Shown: positions 25,182-34,707, counted from the stretch's first letter. The stretch: 64,000 nucleotides of DNA from Paludibacter sp. (GCF_009712605.1 NZ_WASO01000001.1:744001-808000); one strand, 5' to 3'. Made by a program: numbers and translations. Notes: a model not told the origin generated them from the letters alone.

Positions 25182-25628
25182 ATGATTTTAGCATCTTTGG
25201 CAGACAGCGCTCAATATGAAGCTCTGCATCCACTTTTTCATCAGGCATTTGAATATGTAAAACAAAATGATTTAACACAGGCTCCGGCGGGTAAAATTGT
25301 TCTCGATGGAGATAAACTGTTTATTTCTGTGTCAGATATTACCGGTAAAACACCGGAGGCAGCGCGTATTGAAACTCATGAAAAATATATTGATATTCAG
25401 TTGCCGTTGACGGCTCCGGAAACGATGGGATTCCTTCCTGCCGGCGATTGCAAGAACTCGCCCGATGGCTATAACGAAACAAAAGATATAACTTTCTTTA
25501 CAGACAAACCTTCTGCGTATGTTAAAGTGGAACCTGGTCAGTTTGTTGCTTTCTTTCCACACGACGGTCATGCTCCCTGTATTGGTGAAGGGGCTATCCG
25601 TAAGTTAGTTATCAAGGTTTTAGTGTAG
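25182..25628 (+). CDS. YhcH/YjgK/YiaL family (DUF386) protein
   Basis: 148 residues, the standard length of this cupin-like family. Conserved parts are ETHEKYIDIQLPLT (residues 66-79), which includes metal-site residues, and FFPHDGHAPCIGEG near residue 126 with the second His group. Members include EbgC and YiaL, associated with beta-galactosides or sialic acid/sugar acids; they probably act as sugar anomerases or isomerases. It precedes glgB by 54 bp, so it may share a transcript with glycogen branching enzyme. The actual sugar is unknown. Confidence 0.88.
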   Translation: MILASLADSAQYEALHPLFHQAFEYVKQNDLTQAPAGKIVLDGDKLFISVSDITGKTPEAARIETHEKYIDIQLPLTAPETMGFLPAGDCKNSPDGYNETKDITFFTDKPSAYVKVEPGQFVAFFPHDGHAPCIGEGAIRKLVIKVLV

Positions 25629-25682
25629 TCGGAAACTAACGACTATACAACTATTTTAATGTTGAGTTCAAAATACAATTCC

Positions 25683-27713
25683 ATGCAGAAACTGAAAATC
25701 ATAGAAAATGATCCTTGGCTTGAACCTTATTCGGCAGCTTTGGAAGGCCGGCATCAGCATGCTGTTGATAAAGAGAAAGAATTGACTGGAGGTAAAATAA
25801 ATTTGTCTGATTTTGCTACCGGTTATCTCTTTTTCGGCTTGCATCGTACCGAACAAGGATGGGTCTTCCGCGAATGGGCGCCTAATGCTACTGCTATTTT
25901 TATGGTTGGCGACTTTAATGGTTGGAAACAGAGCCCCGAATATCAGTTGCAGAAAACGGAAAATGGTGTTTGGGAACTACAGTTGCCGGCTAAAGCAGTG
26001 AAGCATGGAGATCTTTATAAACTCATCGTTCACTGGAATGGTGGTAGCGGAGAACGTATTCCTGCATGGGCGCAACGTGTTGTGCAGGATGAGGAAACCA
26101 AAGTTTTTAGTGCACAGGTATGGAGTCCTGAATTTCGTTACAAATTCAAAATAACCGACTTTAAACCGACAACCGATCCTCTTCTGATATACGAATGTCA
26201 CATTGGCATGTCGGGGGAAGCCGAAAAGGTTTCTACATATAACTCTTTTCGAGAAAGCATTTTGCCCCGTATTGCCAAAATGGGATACAACTGTATTCAG
26301 ATTATGGCCGTACAGGAACATCCCTATTACGGGTCTTTCGGATATCATGTGTCCAGCTTTTTTGCGGCATCTTCGCGTTTCGGGACTCCTGAAGAGCTGA
26401 AGGCACTGATAGATGAGGCTCATTCCATGGGTATTTCCGTGATTATGGATATTGTCCATTCTCATGCAGTAAAAAATGAAGTAGAAGGCTTGGGTCGTTT
26501 TGATGGCACTCCCGATCAGTATTTTTACGCGGATGCAAAAAGAGAACACCCGGCATGGGATTCGCTTTGTTTTGATTATGGGAAGAACGAAGTGCTGCAT
26601 TTTTTACTTTCCAATTGCAAATATTGGCTCGAAGAATACCATTTCGATGGTTTCCGTTTCGATGGGGTTACTTCTATGCTTTATTATAGCCATGGTCTGG
26701 GAGAATCCTTCACGAATTATGCCGACTATTACAACGGACATCAGGATGATAATGCTATTTGTTATTTGACGCTGGCTAATCGTGTGATTCATCAGGTGAA
26801 TCCATTTGCAGTTACTATTGCCGAAGAGATGAGCGGTATGCCGGAACTGGCTGCATCTTTCCATGATGGGGGAATAGGTTTTGACTATCGGATGGCAATG
26901 GGAATTCCCGATTTCTGGATTAAAACGATTAAAGAAAAGAAGGATGAAGACTGGAAGCCCGGTCATATCTTCTGGGAATTGACCAACCGTCGTTTTGGAG
27001 AGAAAACCGTAAGCTATGCCGAAAGTCACGATCAGGCGCTGGTGGGTGATAAAACCATCATCTTCCGTTTGATCGATTCGGACATGTACTGGCATATGCA
27101 AAAAGGAGACACTACGTTTAAGGTTGACAGAGGAATTGCATTGCACAAAATGATTCGTCTCATTACTGCGACAACTATAAACGGGGCATATCTTAACTTT
27201 ATGGGTAACGAATTCGGCCATCCGGAGTGGATTGATTTTCCGCGGTCCGGAAACGGCTGGTCTCATAAATATGCCCGCCGCCAGTGGAGCCTCGTCGATA
27301 ATACCAAATTGATGTATCACTATCTGGGCGATTTTGATAAGGCGATGATGGATCTTATCCGATCTGTTCCCGGATTTAATCTTGCTCCTATTTTCCAACT
27401 TTGGGATAAGAGCAACGATCAGGTATTGGCATATCAAAGAGGTAATCTGTTGTTTGTCTTTAATTTCCATCCCACAAATTCATATACCGATTACGGTATG
27501 CTGGTTCAACCGGGTAAATATAAGATCATTCTTGATACTGATGCAAAAAAATTCGGAGGCTTTGGCTTGTCTGACGATACGGTGGAGCATTTGTCGCTGT
27601 ACGATCCCGTTCATGCATCGCATAATAAAGAATGGCTGAAGCTTTATATTCCTGCACGTTCAGCACTTGTGTTGCAACGAGAGGGCTCTGATTATACTTA
27701 TTCCGAAGATTAA
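25683..27713 (+). CDS. glgB: 1,4-alpha-glucan branching enzyme, eukaryotic-like GH13
   Basis: Makes alpha-1,6 branches in glycogen. 676 residues from the ATG at 25683; an ATG 24 bp upstream in frame is possible. A CBM48-type N-domain contains FREWAPNATAIFMVGDFNGW. The GH13 core has YHVSSFFAASSRFGTPEELK, DGFRFDGVTSMLYYSHG with the nucleophile Asp, TIAEEMSGMP with the acid/base Glu, and ESHDQALVGDKT with the transition-state Asp. These read like fungal/animal GBE1 and unlike proteobacterial GlgB. Together with the GT3 glycogen synthase at 1-2.6 kb, the glycogen pathway is eukaryotic-like throughout. It is followed 11 bp later by a DUF2148 gene. Confidence 0.95.
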   Translation: MQKLKIIENDPWLEPYSAALEGRHQHAVDKEKELTGGKINLSDFATGYLFFGLHRTEQGWVFREWAPNATAIFMVGDFNGWKQSPEYQLQKTENGVWELQLPAKAVKHGDLYKLIVHWNGGSGERIPAWAQRVVQDEETKVFSAQVWSPEFRYKFKITDFKPTTDPLLIYECHIGMSGEAEKVSTYNSFRESILPRIAKMGYNCIQIMAVQEHPYYGSFGYHVSSFFAASSRFGTPEELKALIDEAHSMGISVIMDIVHSHAVKNEVEGLGRFDGTPDQYFYADAKREHPAWDSLCFDYGKNEVLHFLLSNCKYWLEEYHFDGFRFDGVTSMLYYSHGLGESFTNYADYYNGHQDDNAICYLTLANRVIHQVNPFAVTIAEEMSGMPELAASFHDGGIGFDYRMAMGIPDFWIKTIKEKKDEDWKPGHIFWELTNRRFGEKTVSYAESHDQALVGDKTIIFRLIDSDMYWHMQKGDTTFKVDRGIALHKMIRLITATTINGAYLNFMGNEFGHPEWIDFPRSGNGWSHKYARRQWSLVDNTKLMYHYLGDFDKAMMDLIRSVPGFNLAPIFQLWDKSNDQVLAYQRGNLLFVFNFHPTNSYTDYGMLVQPGKYKIILDTDAKKFGGFGLSDDTVEHLSLYDPVHASHNKEWLKLYIPARSALVLQREGSDYTYSED

Positions 27714-27724
27714 ACAGTACGGAT

Positions 27725-28285
27725 ATGGTGATTAATGAACGTGAAAGCCGCAAAGAACACCTGATTTCGGTAGCCCGTCAGATGATGACAGCTGCACGAA
27801 CGGCGCCAAAAGGGAAGGGTGTTGATATTATAGAAATAGCTTCGGTTACCGGCGAAGAAGATATTCGCAGGTTGTCGGAACTTACCTATGCGAAAGGGGT
27901 AGAAACGGGACTGAAATTTATGTTCCGGGATTCGGAAAACATACTTCAGGCCGATGTGATTGTTTTGATTGGAACCCGTACCCAGGTTCAGGGGCTTAAT
28001 TGCGGTTACTGCGGAGTTCCGACCTGTGTCGAAAAATTGCAGAATGACGCCATGCCTTGCGCAATCAATATGGTTGACCTTGGGATAGCGGTTGGTTCTG
28101 CAGTGGCTACAGCTGCCGATTTGAGGGTCGATACCCGAATAATGTTTTCTGTAGGGTTTGCAATAAAAGAACTGGGTTATTTACCCGATTGTCACTCGAT
28201 ATATGCGATTCCGGTGAGTGCCTCTTCCAAGAACCCATTCTTCGACCGAAAGCCGCGGGAACAACAACCGGAGCAAAAGATCTAG
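27725..28285 (+). CDS. DUF2148 ferredoxin-like protein
   Basis: 186 residues. The central motif NCGYCGVPTC (near residue 92) and a further Cys in AMPCAIN give four cysteines that could hold an iron-sulfur cluster, as in the DUF2148 family common in anaerobes. The flanking block AADLRVDTRIMFSVGFA is also typical. The function is unknown; a redox role is inferred. It begins 11 bp after glgB, so it is likely cotranscribed with it, and ends before a strong terminator. Confidence 0.85.
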   Translation: MVINERESRKEHLISVARQMMTAARTAPKGKGVDIIEIASVTGEEDIRRLSELTYAKGVETGLKFMFRDSENILQADVIVLIGTRTQVQGLNCGYCGVPTCVEKLQNDAMPCAINMVDLGIAVGSAVATAADLRVDTRIMFSVGFAIKELGYLPDCHSIYAIPVSASSKNPFFDRKPREQQPEQKI

Positions 28286-28306
28286 CACTAATTTTATAGA
28301 TAATCA

Positions 28307-28351
28307 AAAAGCCACAATCAAATGTACTACATGTGATTGTGGCTTTTTTTT
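28307..28351. terminator. Terminator between the DUF2148 gene and rpe
   Basis: A 14-bp perfect stem (28307-28320 with 28333-28346) followed by a T run on the plus strand. An A run on the left side lets it also serve rpe on the minus strand. Confidence 0.88.
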
Positions 28352-28372
28352 ATAGGTTCAAAGGAACCGTGC

Positions 28373-29023
28373 TCAGAGTTGCTTGAGTTTGTTAATGGTA
28401 TCTATCGGGTCTTTTGCCGAAAAGACAAAGCTGCCGGCTACCAATACATGTGCTCCGCTATCGACCAAACGTCTGCCGGTCTCAAAATTTACGCCTCCGT
28501 CGACCTGAATCAGTGCAGATGCCCTTTTGGTGTCAATGAGTTGACGTAATTTCTCAATCTTTGGACAACTGTTTTCGATAAATGATTGACCTCCGTATCC
28601 GGGATTGACACTCATAATAAGCACCAAATCCAAATCGTCGATGATTTCTTCAAGAAGAGTGACAGGTGTGTGCGGATTGAGAGAAACCCCGGCCTTCATT
28701 CCTGCCTTTTTGATTGCCTGAACAGTTCTGTGTAAGTGAGGACAAGCTTCATAATGCACTGTAATGCGGCTTACACCAAGATCACGCAGACGGTCGATGT
28801 ATTTGTCGGGTTCGATCACCATCAGGTGAGCGTCCATCGGCTTTTGAGTGATTTTGGCAACCGATTCAATGACCGGAAACCCAAAAGACAGGTTGGGGAC
28901 AAAAACGCCATCCATCACGTCAAGATGCAGCCAGTCTGCTTCACTACGGTTAACAATATCGATCGATTGTTGCAGGTTGTTGAAATCAACCGAAAGAATA
29001 GATGGAGCTATGAGAGTTTTCAC
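28373..29023 (-). CDS. rpe: Ribulose-phosphate 3-epimerase
   Basis: Interconverts ribulose-5-phosphate and xylulose-5-phosphate in the pentose phosphate pathway. 216 residues, full length. Key parts are APSILSVDFNNL near the start, the HLDVMDGVFVPN block (metal His and catalytic Asp), DAHLMVIEPD, MSVNPGYGGQSF and QVDGGVN (second Asp). The start codon is GTG at 29023. A TATCTTTG -7 box lies 28 bp upstream on the minus strand. Confidence 0.97.
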   Translation of the reverse strand: MKTLIAPSILSVDFNNLQQSIDIVNRSEADWLHLDVMDGVFVPNLSFGFPVIESVAKITQKPMDAHLMVIEPDKYIDRLRDLGVSRITVHYEACPHLHRTVQAIKKAGMKAGVSLNPHTPVTLLEEIIDDLDLVLIMSVNPGYGGQSFIENSCPKIEKLRQLIDTKRASALIQVDGGVNFETGRRLVDSGAHVLVAGSFVFSAKDPIDTINKLKQL

Positions 29024-29050
29024 GGGCGTTTGTTATTAAAATTCGTTTTG

Positions 29051-29058
29051 CAAAGATA
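29051..29058 (-). promoter_or_regulatory. Promoter -7 box of rpe
   Basis: TATCTTTG on the minus strand, 28 bp upstream of the GTG start. Confidence 0.65.
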
Positions 29059-29163
29059 CAAAATTCAACTAAAAAGTGTAGATGGGGATAGCAGCGTTAA
29101 TGATAAACTGTTTAGAAAATAGAATGAATGTCCGTCAGCTGTCAGGTTGATGGTCTGAAAACA

Positions 29164-29202
29164 AAGCAGCGGCAATTCAGTTATCTTGAAATGCCGCTGC
29201 TT
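29164..29202 (-). terminator. Terminator of the M6 protease gene
   Basis: An 11-bp GC-rich perfect stem (29164-29174 with 29192-29202), followed on the minus strand by a TTTGTTTT stretch. Confidence 0.8.
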
Positions 29203-29245
29203 GAATTTGGTAATGCCCGTCAGAATAGGTATCGATTTGTAATGA

Positions 29246-32200
29246 CTAATTGATTACAATTTTCTTTAGCAGAACTTTACCTGATTTTTGTATAGCTACC
29301 ATATATACGCCAGCTTGTAAATGAGCATCCAGAACCGTAACAGCTTGAGCACTTCTCTTTCTTGCAATTGTTTGCCCTGTTGAGTTGTAAACGGATATCA
29401 AAGCTTCACTTGGGTCGTCGCTTGCAATGCTAACCACAATCTGGTTCAGCGTGTTTCTGTACACAAGAACAGATTTGTCAGAGCTTACGTCAGCAATCCC
29501 GGTCGCAACTTTCTTTTCTGCAAATGCGAAGTCTCCAAAAGAGTTAAGCCCTAATAATTGGGTTGATGTGGTAGTTTTTGTGCCCACATTTGGAGCAGGG
29601 GAAGACCATGTAGCTGAAGCATAGTTTCCACCAATAACATTTGATGTATTTGCCGAAGCATCCAAATCGTTTGATACAAAATTGAAAGTAGCATCATAAG
29701 TGGTGAAGCCAATGCCGTTGTTTGTCAGAGTCCAGTACCGGTTAATACTCTTGTCAGGATCGAGAGTTGAAGAGCCAATTTGAGGATGATCACCTGCTGT
29801 AGTGCTACCGGTAAGGGTTCCTGCGGTTGAAACATTGGCGAAGGAAACAGATGCCGGAGTATAGTTTGTAGCATCACCAATTTCGTAAGTTTGCGTTACG
29901 GCAGTCCCTGTTGAAACGTTCTTTTGCAGATTTCCATTCACGTGTCCGGAAGTCCTTGACACACTACCCGAGGCAGGAATAATCAGTTTGTTGTTGCCTG
30001 TGGTGATAACTCCGTATGTAAAGGTGAGTGCTCCATCAACTGTAGCATCCACGTTATTCAACAATAAAATGACACTCTTTTCGCTCGTGCCGCTGAGAGA
30101 TAAATTGTTAAATGTAGTTGCTGCACTTCCTCCAATGCTTTGTGCGTTAGAACCATTGAAAGTAATAGTTCCTGTAGGTGTAGCAGTTAAATTTCCTCCG
30201 TTATTTGTCCAGTTGCCACCTACTGAAAGGTTCAACGAATTCAGGTCGAGTTTTGCGCCAGAACCGATAGTCACATCACCTAAAACCGTAAGTGGATTGG
30301 TTACCAATTGAGCTGTTGGAGCATTGTAAGAATTTACCGTCAAGTTATAGATAGGTGCCGTGCTATTGATATGAATGGTTTGGTTTGTCGCTGTTGATCC
30401 ATTGCCTATTTGCAGCATACCTCCGGTTACAACATTGTTTGTTCCGGCAAGGTTTTGATAATCTGATGCTGTTGTAGATGCTTTTTGAATAGCAATAGTA
30501 CCTCCGCTCATATTGAATGTTGAAGTTGTAGTATTAATGTTAAATGGAATATATGAGACTGCAACATTCAAATTAAGTATTCCTCCTGACTGATTGTATG
30601 TAACAGTTGGGGTTCCTGATCCATTTTGAGGTCCCAAATAACCGGAGATATTCACTATTCCGCCTTCAATCGTAAAATTCATTCCGTTCAAACTATACAC
30701 ATTGCCAAAGTTTGTTACCCCTGCGCTATTCCTAAAGCTTCCATATAAAAATATATTTTTTGCAGTTGGATTAATTGTGCCGCCATTATTCCATAAACAT
30801 GCCGAGGACTGAATTGTTGGCGTTGCATTAAATGGCGTGATTGTAGAAGCACTGGAAAGTTTGAACGTCCCGCTGGAAAGGTTTAATGGGGTAGTTCCGG
30901 AAGATGTAGTATTATTAAGAGTTATCACAGATTTAACCTCAAGAATCCTACCTTGTGACCCTTTGTTGACTACCATATTATAGAATCCCGTACTTGATGT
31001 CGTTCCACCAATTGTTTGTAAATCATTTGTTCCGTTAAAAATAACAGTACAGCCAGCACTGCTTGTTCCATAATTAAATATGCCATTGTTAGTCCAGTCA
31101 CCGGCTATGTTAATCGTACTGTTCGTGGATGTAGCCGATAATATGCCGTTATTTGTAATGGAGCCACTGATAGTTAAATCATTGGTACTACTAGAGCCCA
31201 TTTCTACCGTAGCACTGATGTCAATCGTGATGTTGTTACAAACAGCTCCTGTTGTTGAGATGATAGGACTGTAAGGTGTTCCTGACGGAATTTCCACATC
31301 ATTTGTAGAGGTAGGTATAACCCCAGCCGACCAGTTGGACGCTGTAAACCAGTCGGTACTTGTTATGCCGATCCATTTGTTTGTGCCGCCATCTTTCCAG
31401 ACTTCCACATCGTCTAAGCAAATACCACATCCATTAGCCGCATGTCCTTCGAAAGCGATGTAATATGTTGATGATGGATTTGGAAGATTCATGCTTTCCA
31501 AAGTCCAGTTTTGAATGTTTCCATTGTATTGTTGCAGTAACACCCAATCGGCTGTGGCAGACGTGCGATAATACACGTACAAAATATCCTGATTAGAGTT
31601 TGATTTGGCTTGTGTGTGCCAGAATTTGAGCGTTGGCTTAGCCGCATCAGATAAATCGAGCGGAGGTGTAATCAGTCTTGAAACAGGTGATTTCCAGGCG
31701 CCATCATAAAACAGAGCCAGTTTGCTGCCGCTATGAGCTGCCGCCGGAGTGCTTGAATAGCCAGACTTGGTAGCAATTGTCCAGTTGTATGTGTTAGAAA
31801 CATATTCTTGTGTCCAGCATCCCGGTATAACTCCACCTTCAAAGCCTTCTGAAAATAGAGGTTGTGATAGTGCCGAACATGTTGTAGATGCATTGGCTGC
31901 GCTTGCTAACGAAAAATTTGCTGATACGTCCGTAGCCCATATTTGATAATAATAGGTCGTTGAAGCCGATAAGCCGGAGTTGTCGCTAAACGATGAGGCT
32001 GTTCCTGCAAAGACTATGTCGCCACCTCCAGTTAGCGTATTTCCAACAGAATAGGTCGTGCCAGTGACAGGGCTTCCAAATGTATTTGTGGTATTCCGCG
32101 CAATAATTACTTTGGTGCTGTTGAGCCACGAAAGGTTGATTTGCGTGGAACTGGCGCCAATAGCTTTAAAGCTCTGAATAGAATTGACTGAGGGGCAACC

Positions 32201-33835
32201 ATTGAAGCACAATGTGATCACACTACTGTTTTCTGCGATATTGGTCAGGGGATAGCCTGTGTTTGCTCCAGCCCAGGATTGTGCACTTGGGGTTGTTGCA
32301 TCAGTAAATGAAGCCTTACTGCCTGTTCCAGGGAAAGGACACGAAGCACTGTTTACTGTCCCATAAGTAGACGGATCGGAGCTTGTAGTGGGAGATGAAG
32401 TGCAATTGGCGCTTACGACGTAGTATCCTTGTGGGGCCGCATTGTTGGCATGGGTATTCCAATAAGTCTGACTGAATTTATAGATTAGCAATCCATGTCC
32501 GGGACAAGCAGCATTAAACCCGTTTTGCTGACGATTTTCCAGCATAAAATATTCGCCCGGAGTAGTTGTGTTATAGATATAAATGGAACGGTTCGATGTA
32601 ATATCCGGTATGGACAAAGATGTTGCTCCGGTTAATGTCACGGGCGTAATCCAGCCATTACGCACTTTCTCAAAAGGATTCTGATGCGCAGGTTGGCTTC
32701 CGCTTGGCGTGCCATTATAAACTCCATAACACATCACATCCCAATAGCCGGTTCCGGGAAAGTTGCCGTTTGTGGCATAGTCCGTGTCATAATAATCCGG
32801 AGCACCGCATACATGACCGAATTCATGGCAAATTACACCGATAGTAGTTATAGTGCCGGGTTTTGTAGATCCATTATAATTCAATTCATTGGAACATGAA
32901 TATTTGGATACGGTTTTGCCGTCAAAAGTTTGTCCAGCAATGCCACCTGCATGGGGCCAGATAGTATTGGCAATACCACTGGAGGCTTGTCCGTATCCCG
33001 CATACACAATGTAGACACCATCAACGGATCCATCTCCATCGTTATCGTATTGGGAGAAATCGACATCCGCATCCGCATCCTGAACGGCCTCCAGCATTAA
33101 TTCATCCGCATGAGGATCGTGAGTGCCATCAGCTGCATCAGTCCCGTAATATTCCATATTGTTTTTTGCGGTGTAAATACCTACGACGTCAGTTTGTATG
33201 TCAAATTGTCCATACGATTGCTCCAGAAAATAATCTCTTACAGAACCATGCGCACCTTCCAGATTATAATTCTGGGTATTCATTAAGTCGTAAAAATTTT
33301 GCTTTGTATAAGTGAAGTGTAAGTCTGGGTACTGGATAAGGATCATGAGAAGTTTTTTCGTACCCCGTGGTGTGAATACTCTGTTAACTCCTTTTGTAGA
33401 GACAGGTGTATTGGGAGTTGTGCCCTTGAAAAAAGATCCGGTGCCGATAAGTTGTTCTTCTCCTGTTTTGGCTTCCCATACTGATTTAAGTATACTTATT
33501 TGGCTTTTACTGAAACGGAGCTTCTTAGAAAGACTTTTTACAAACAATGCCTCTTTCGTTGTTCTTTTGTTTGTTTCATGCGCAATTATACCCGACTTTT
33601 TTAAGTTGCCCTGAGAATCGGCAATGGCATATTCCCATCCATTTTTACCATTGCTGAGCAGTGTGAATCCGTCTCCGGTTTCGGCCCAATGTACTCTTTC
33701 ATCACCCTTAAGCTGAATAGTAATTTCACTACCATCGGGTTGTGTGTACTTGATGGGGTAAGGAAAAGCAGGAATAGCAAATAGTTGTGGTATAGATACA
33801 ATGCAGGTAAGTAAAATAAGTAGAAGTTTTCTCAT
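29246..33835 (-). CDS. Secreted M6-family metalloprotease with T9SS sorting domain
   Basis: 1529 residues. Signal peptide to about residue 20 (LLLILLTCIVSIPQLFA); propeptide to about 150; M6 peptidase domain with the zinc motif HEFGH at 337-341 and a downstream Asp (GAPDYYD). An Fn3-like segment lies near 550-650, then a cleaved-adhesin/MAM-like jellyroll (FSEGFEGGVIPGCWTQEY, about 660-810). About 600 residues of Thr/Asn/Ser-rich beta-strand repeats begin with STDWFTASNWSAGVIP. A type A T9SS domain of about 75 residues ends GVYMVAIQKSGKVLLKKIVIN. The enzyme is secreted across the outer membrane and is probably surface-bound. A similar repeat module occurs in the giant protein at 56.9 kb. Confidence 0.92.
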   Translation of the reverse strand: MRKLLLILLTCIVSIPQLFAIPAFPYPIKYTQPDGSEITIQLKGDERVHWAETGDGFTLLSNGKNGWEYAIADSQGNLKKSGIIAHETNKRTTKEALFVKSLSKKLRFSKSQISILKSVWEAKTGEEQLIGTGSFFKGTTPNTPVSTKGVNRVFTPRGTKKLLMILIQYPDLHFTYTKQNFYDLMNTQNYNLEGAHGSVRDYFLEQSYGQFDIQTDVVGIYTAKNNMEYYGTDAADGTHDPHADELMLEAVQDADADVDFSQYDNDGDGSVDGVYIVYAGYGQASSGIANTIWPHAGGIAGQTFDGKTVSKYSCSNELNYNGSTKPGTITTIGVICHEFGHVCGAPDYYDTDYATNGNFPGTGYWDVMCYGVYNGTPSGSQPAHQNPFEKVRNGWITPVTLTGATSLSIPDITSNRSIYIYNTTTPGEYFMLENRQQNGFNAACPGHGLLIYKFSQTYWNTHANNAAPQGYYVVSANCTSSPTTSSDPSTYGTVNSASCPFPGTGSKASFTDATTPSAQSWAGANTGYPLTNIAENSSVITLCFNGCPSVNSIQSFKAIGASSTQINLSWLNSTKVIIARNTTNTFGSPVTGTTYSVGNTLTGGGDIVFAGTASSFSDNSGLSASTTYYYQIWATDVSANFSLASAANASTTCSALSQPLFSEGFEGGVIPGCWTQEYVSNTYNWTIATKSGYSSTPAAAHSGSKLALFYDGAWKSPVSRLITPPLDLSDAAKPTLKFWHTQAKSNSNQDILYVYYRTSATADWVLLQQYNGNIQNWTLESMNLPNPSSTYYIAFEGHAANGCGICLDDVEVWKDGGTNKWIGITSTDWFTASNWSAGVIPTSTNDVEIPSGTPYSPIISTTGAVCNNITIDISATVEMGSSSTNDLTISGSITNNGILSATSTNSTINIAGDWTNNGIFNYGTSSAGCTVIFNGTNDLQTIGGTTSSTGFYNMVVNKGSQGRILEVKSVITLNNTTSSGTTPLNLSSGTFKLSSASTITPFNATPTIQSSACLWNNGGTINPTAKNIFLYGSFRNSAGVTNFGNVYSLNGMNFTIEGGIVNISGYLGPQNGSGTPTVTYNQSGGILNLNVAVSYIPFNINTTTSTFNMSGGTIAIQKASTTASDYQNLAGTNNVVTGGMLQIGNGSTATNQTIHINSTAPIYNLTVNSYNAPTAQLVTNPLTVLGDVTIGSGAKLDLNSLNLSVGGNWTNNGGNLTATPTGTITFNGSNAQSIGGSAATTFNNLSLSGTSEKSVILLLNNVDATVDGALTFTYGVITTGNNKLIIPASGSVSRTSGHVNGNLQKNVSTGTAVTQTYEIGDATNYTPASVSFANVSTAGTLTGSTTAGDHPQIGSSTLDPDKSINRYWTLTNNGIGFTTYDATFNFVSNDLDASANTSNVIGGNYASATWSSPAPNVGTKTTTSTQLLGLNSFGDFAFAEKKVATGIADVSSDKSVLVYRNTLNQIVVSIASDDPSEALISVYNSTGQTIARKRSAQAVTVLDAHLQAGVYMVAIQKSGKVLLKKIVIN

Positions 33836-33871
33836 ATAGATTATTGGTTGATTAGTGTAGCCTTAAAATGA

Positions 33872-33915
33872 ACAAAGCATAATTCATTCGAATTATGCTT
33901 TGTTTTGCAAAGATA
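33872..33915 (-). promoter_or_regulatory. Promoter and 5' stem-loop of the M6 protease gene
   Basis: The -7 box TATCTTTG at 33915-33908 (minus strand) is followed within a few bases by a perfect 13-bp inverted repeat (33891-33903 with 33872-33884; 6-base loop). The hairpin would sit at the 5' end of the protease mRNA. It could also terminate the nitroreductase transcript. Confidence 0.6.
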
Positions 33916-33942
33916 TTACTTTTCTTTGTTAAGATCAGTCTT

Positions 33943-34707
33943 TTATTGTTTATTTTGACCGTCTGAATAAATCTTAAATCCTTGTTTGCGTACATAACTT
34001 TCCATGTCATACTTTAGTGCAATGGTATGGTAATCAAGGATGTGTTTTCCCCAGTCGTTGGTGGTTTTATCGCCGGCACGCACGGCATTGTATGCCGTCA
34101 CTTCTTCATTGTAAGCCAATAGCTCAGGCTTGATATCGTCTGTCCGGTAGTGGTTTTCATGAATTACCAGCGATAAGGGCATTTTGGGTTTCAGGTCGGG
34201 CTGCTCCGACGGATATCCGATTGATAAGCCGCAAATAACACATACTCCTTCGGGTAGTTGAAGTATTTTTGCCAGTTCAGCCGGGGCTGCCGTACGGGTA
34301 TAACCGATGCAGCAAGATCCTAATCCCAGCGATTCGGCTGCAATTACTGCATTCTCCATGGCTAAAGCAGCGTCGATTACGCCTACCATAAATCCATCCA
34401 TTGTGTCCTGAAAGCGGGGAAATTCCGTGTCGGTGGCTTCTGCAAATTGCTGTAGTTTGTGGAAGTCCACGCAAAACACCATAAATACAGCCGATGTTTT
34501 TATCTGTTTTTGTCCAATCAGTTCGTAAAGCCTTAGTTTCATGTCCTGATCGGTGATGGAAATAACCGAAAATTGTTGGCCGTTGTAGCTGGTTGGTGTA
34601 TTCTGGATTGCCTTGTAAATGAACTCCAGTTTTTCGGGTTCAATTGGTTTGCGTTCGTAACGTCTTACCGAGGTTCTGTTCAAAAATATTTCTTCTATTG
34701 TCTTCAT
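33943..34707 (-). CDS. Nitroreductase-family NAD(P)H-flavin oxidoreductase
   Basis: 254 residues. NRTSVRRYERKPIEPEKLEF (residues 10-29) is the FMN-phosphate binding start of the family. NTPTSYNGQQFSVISI gives the second FMN contact, and AAESLGLGSCCIGYTR and VICGLSIGYPSEQP follow. The long C-terminal tail after residue 185 places it closer to the NfsA/FRP group. Such cytoplasmic enzymes reduce nitro compounds, quinones or free flavin; the natural substrate is open. It has a terminator-like hairpin upstream that closes the preceding transcription unit. Confidence 0.9.
   Translation of the reverse strand: MKTIEEIFLNRTSVRRYERKPIEPEKLEFIYKAIQNTPTSYNGQQFSVISITDQDMKLRLYELIGQKQIKTSAVFMVFCVDFHKLQQFAEATDTEFPRFQDTMDGFMVGVIDAALAMENAVIAAESLGLGSCCIGYTRTAAPAELAKILQLPEGVCVICGLSIGYPSEQPDLKPKMPLSLVIHENHYRTDDIKPELLAYNEEVTAYNAVRAGDKTTNDWGKHILDYHTIALKYDMESYVRKQGFKIYSDGQNKQ

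Noticed and set aside
26604-27470. 288-codon minus-strand open frame inside glgB
   Set aside because: Exact antisense of the branching-enzyme catalytic domain; no recognisable motif of its own.
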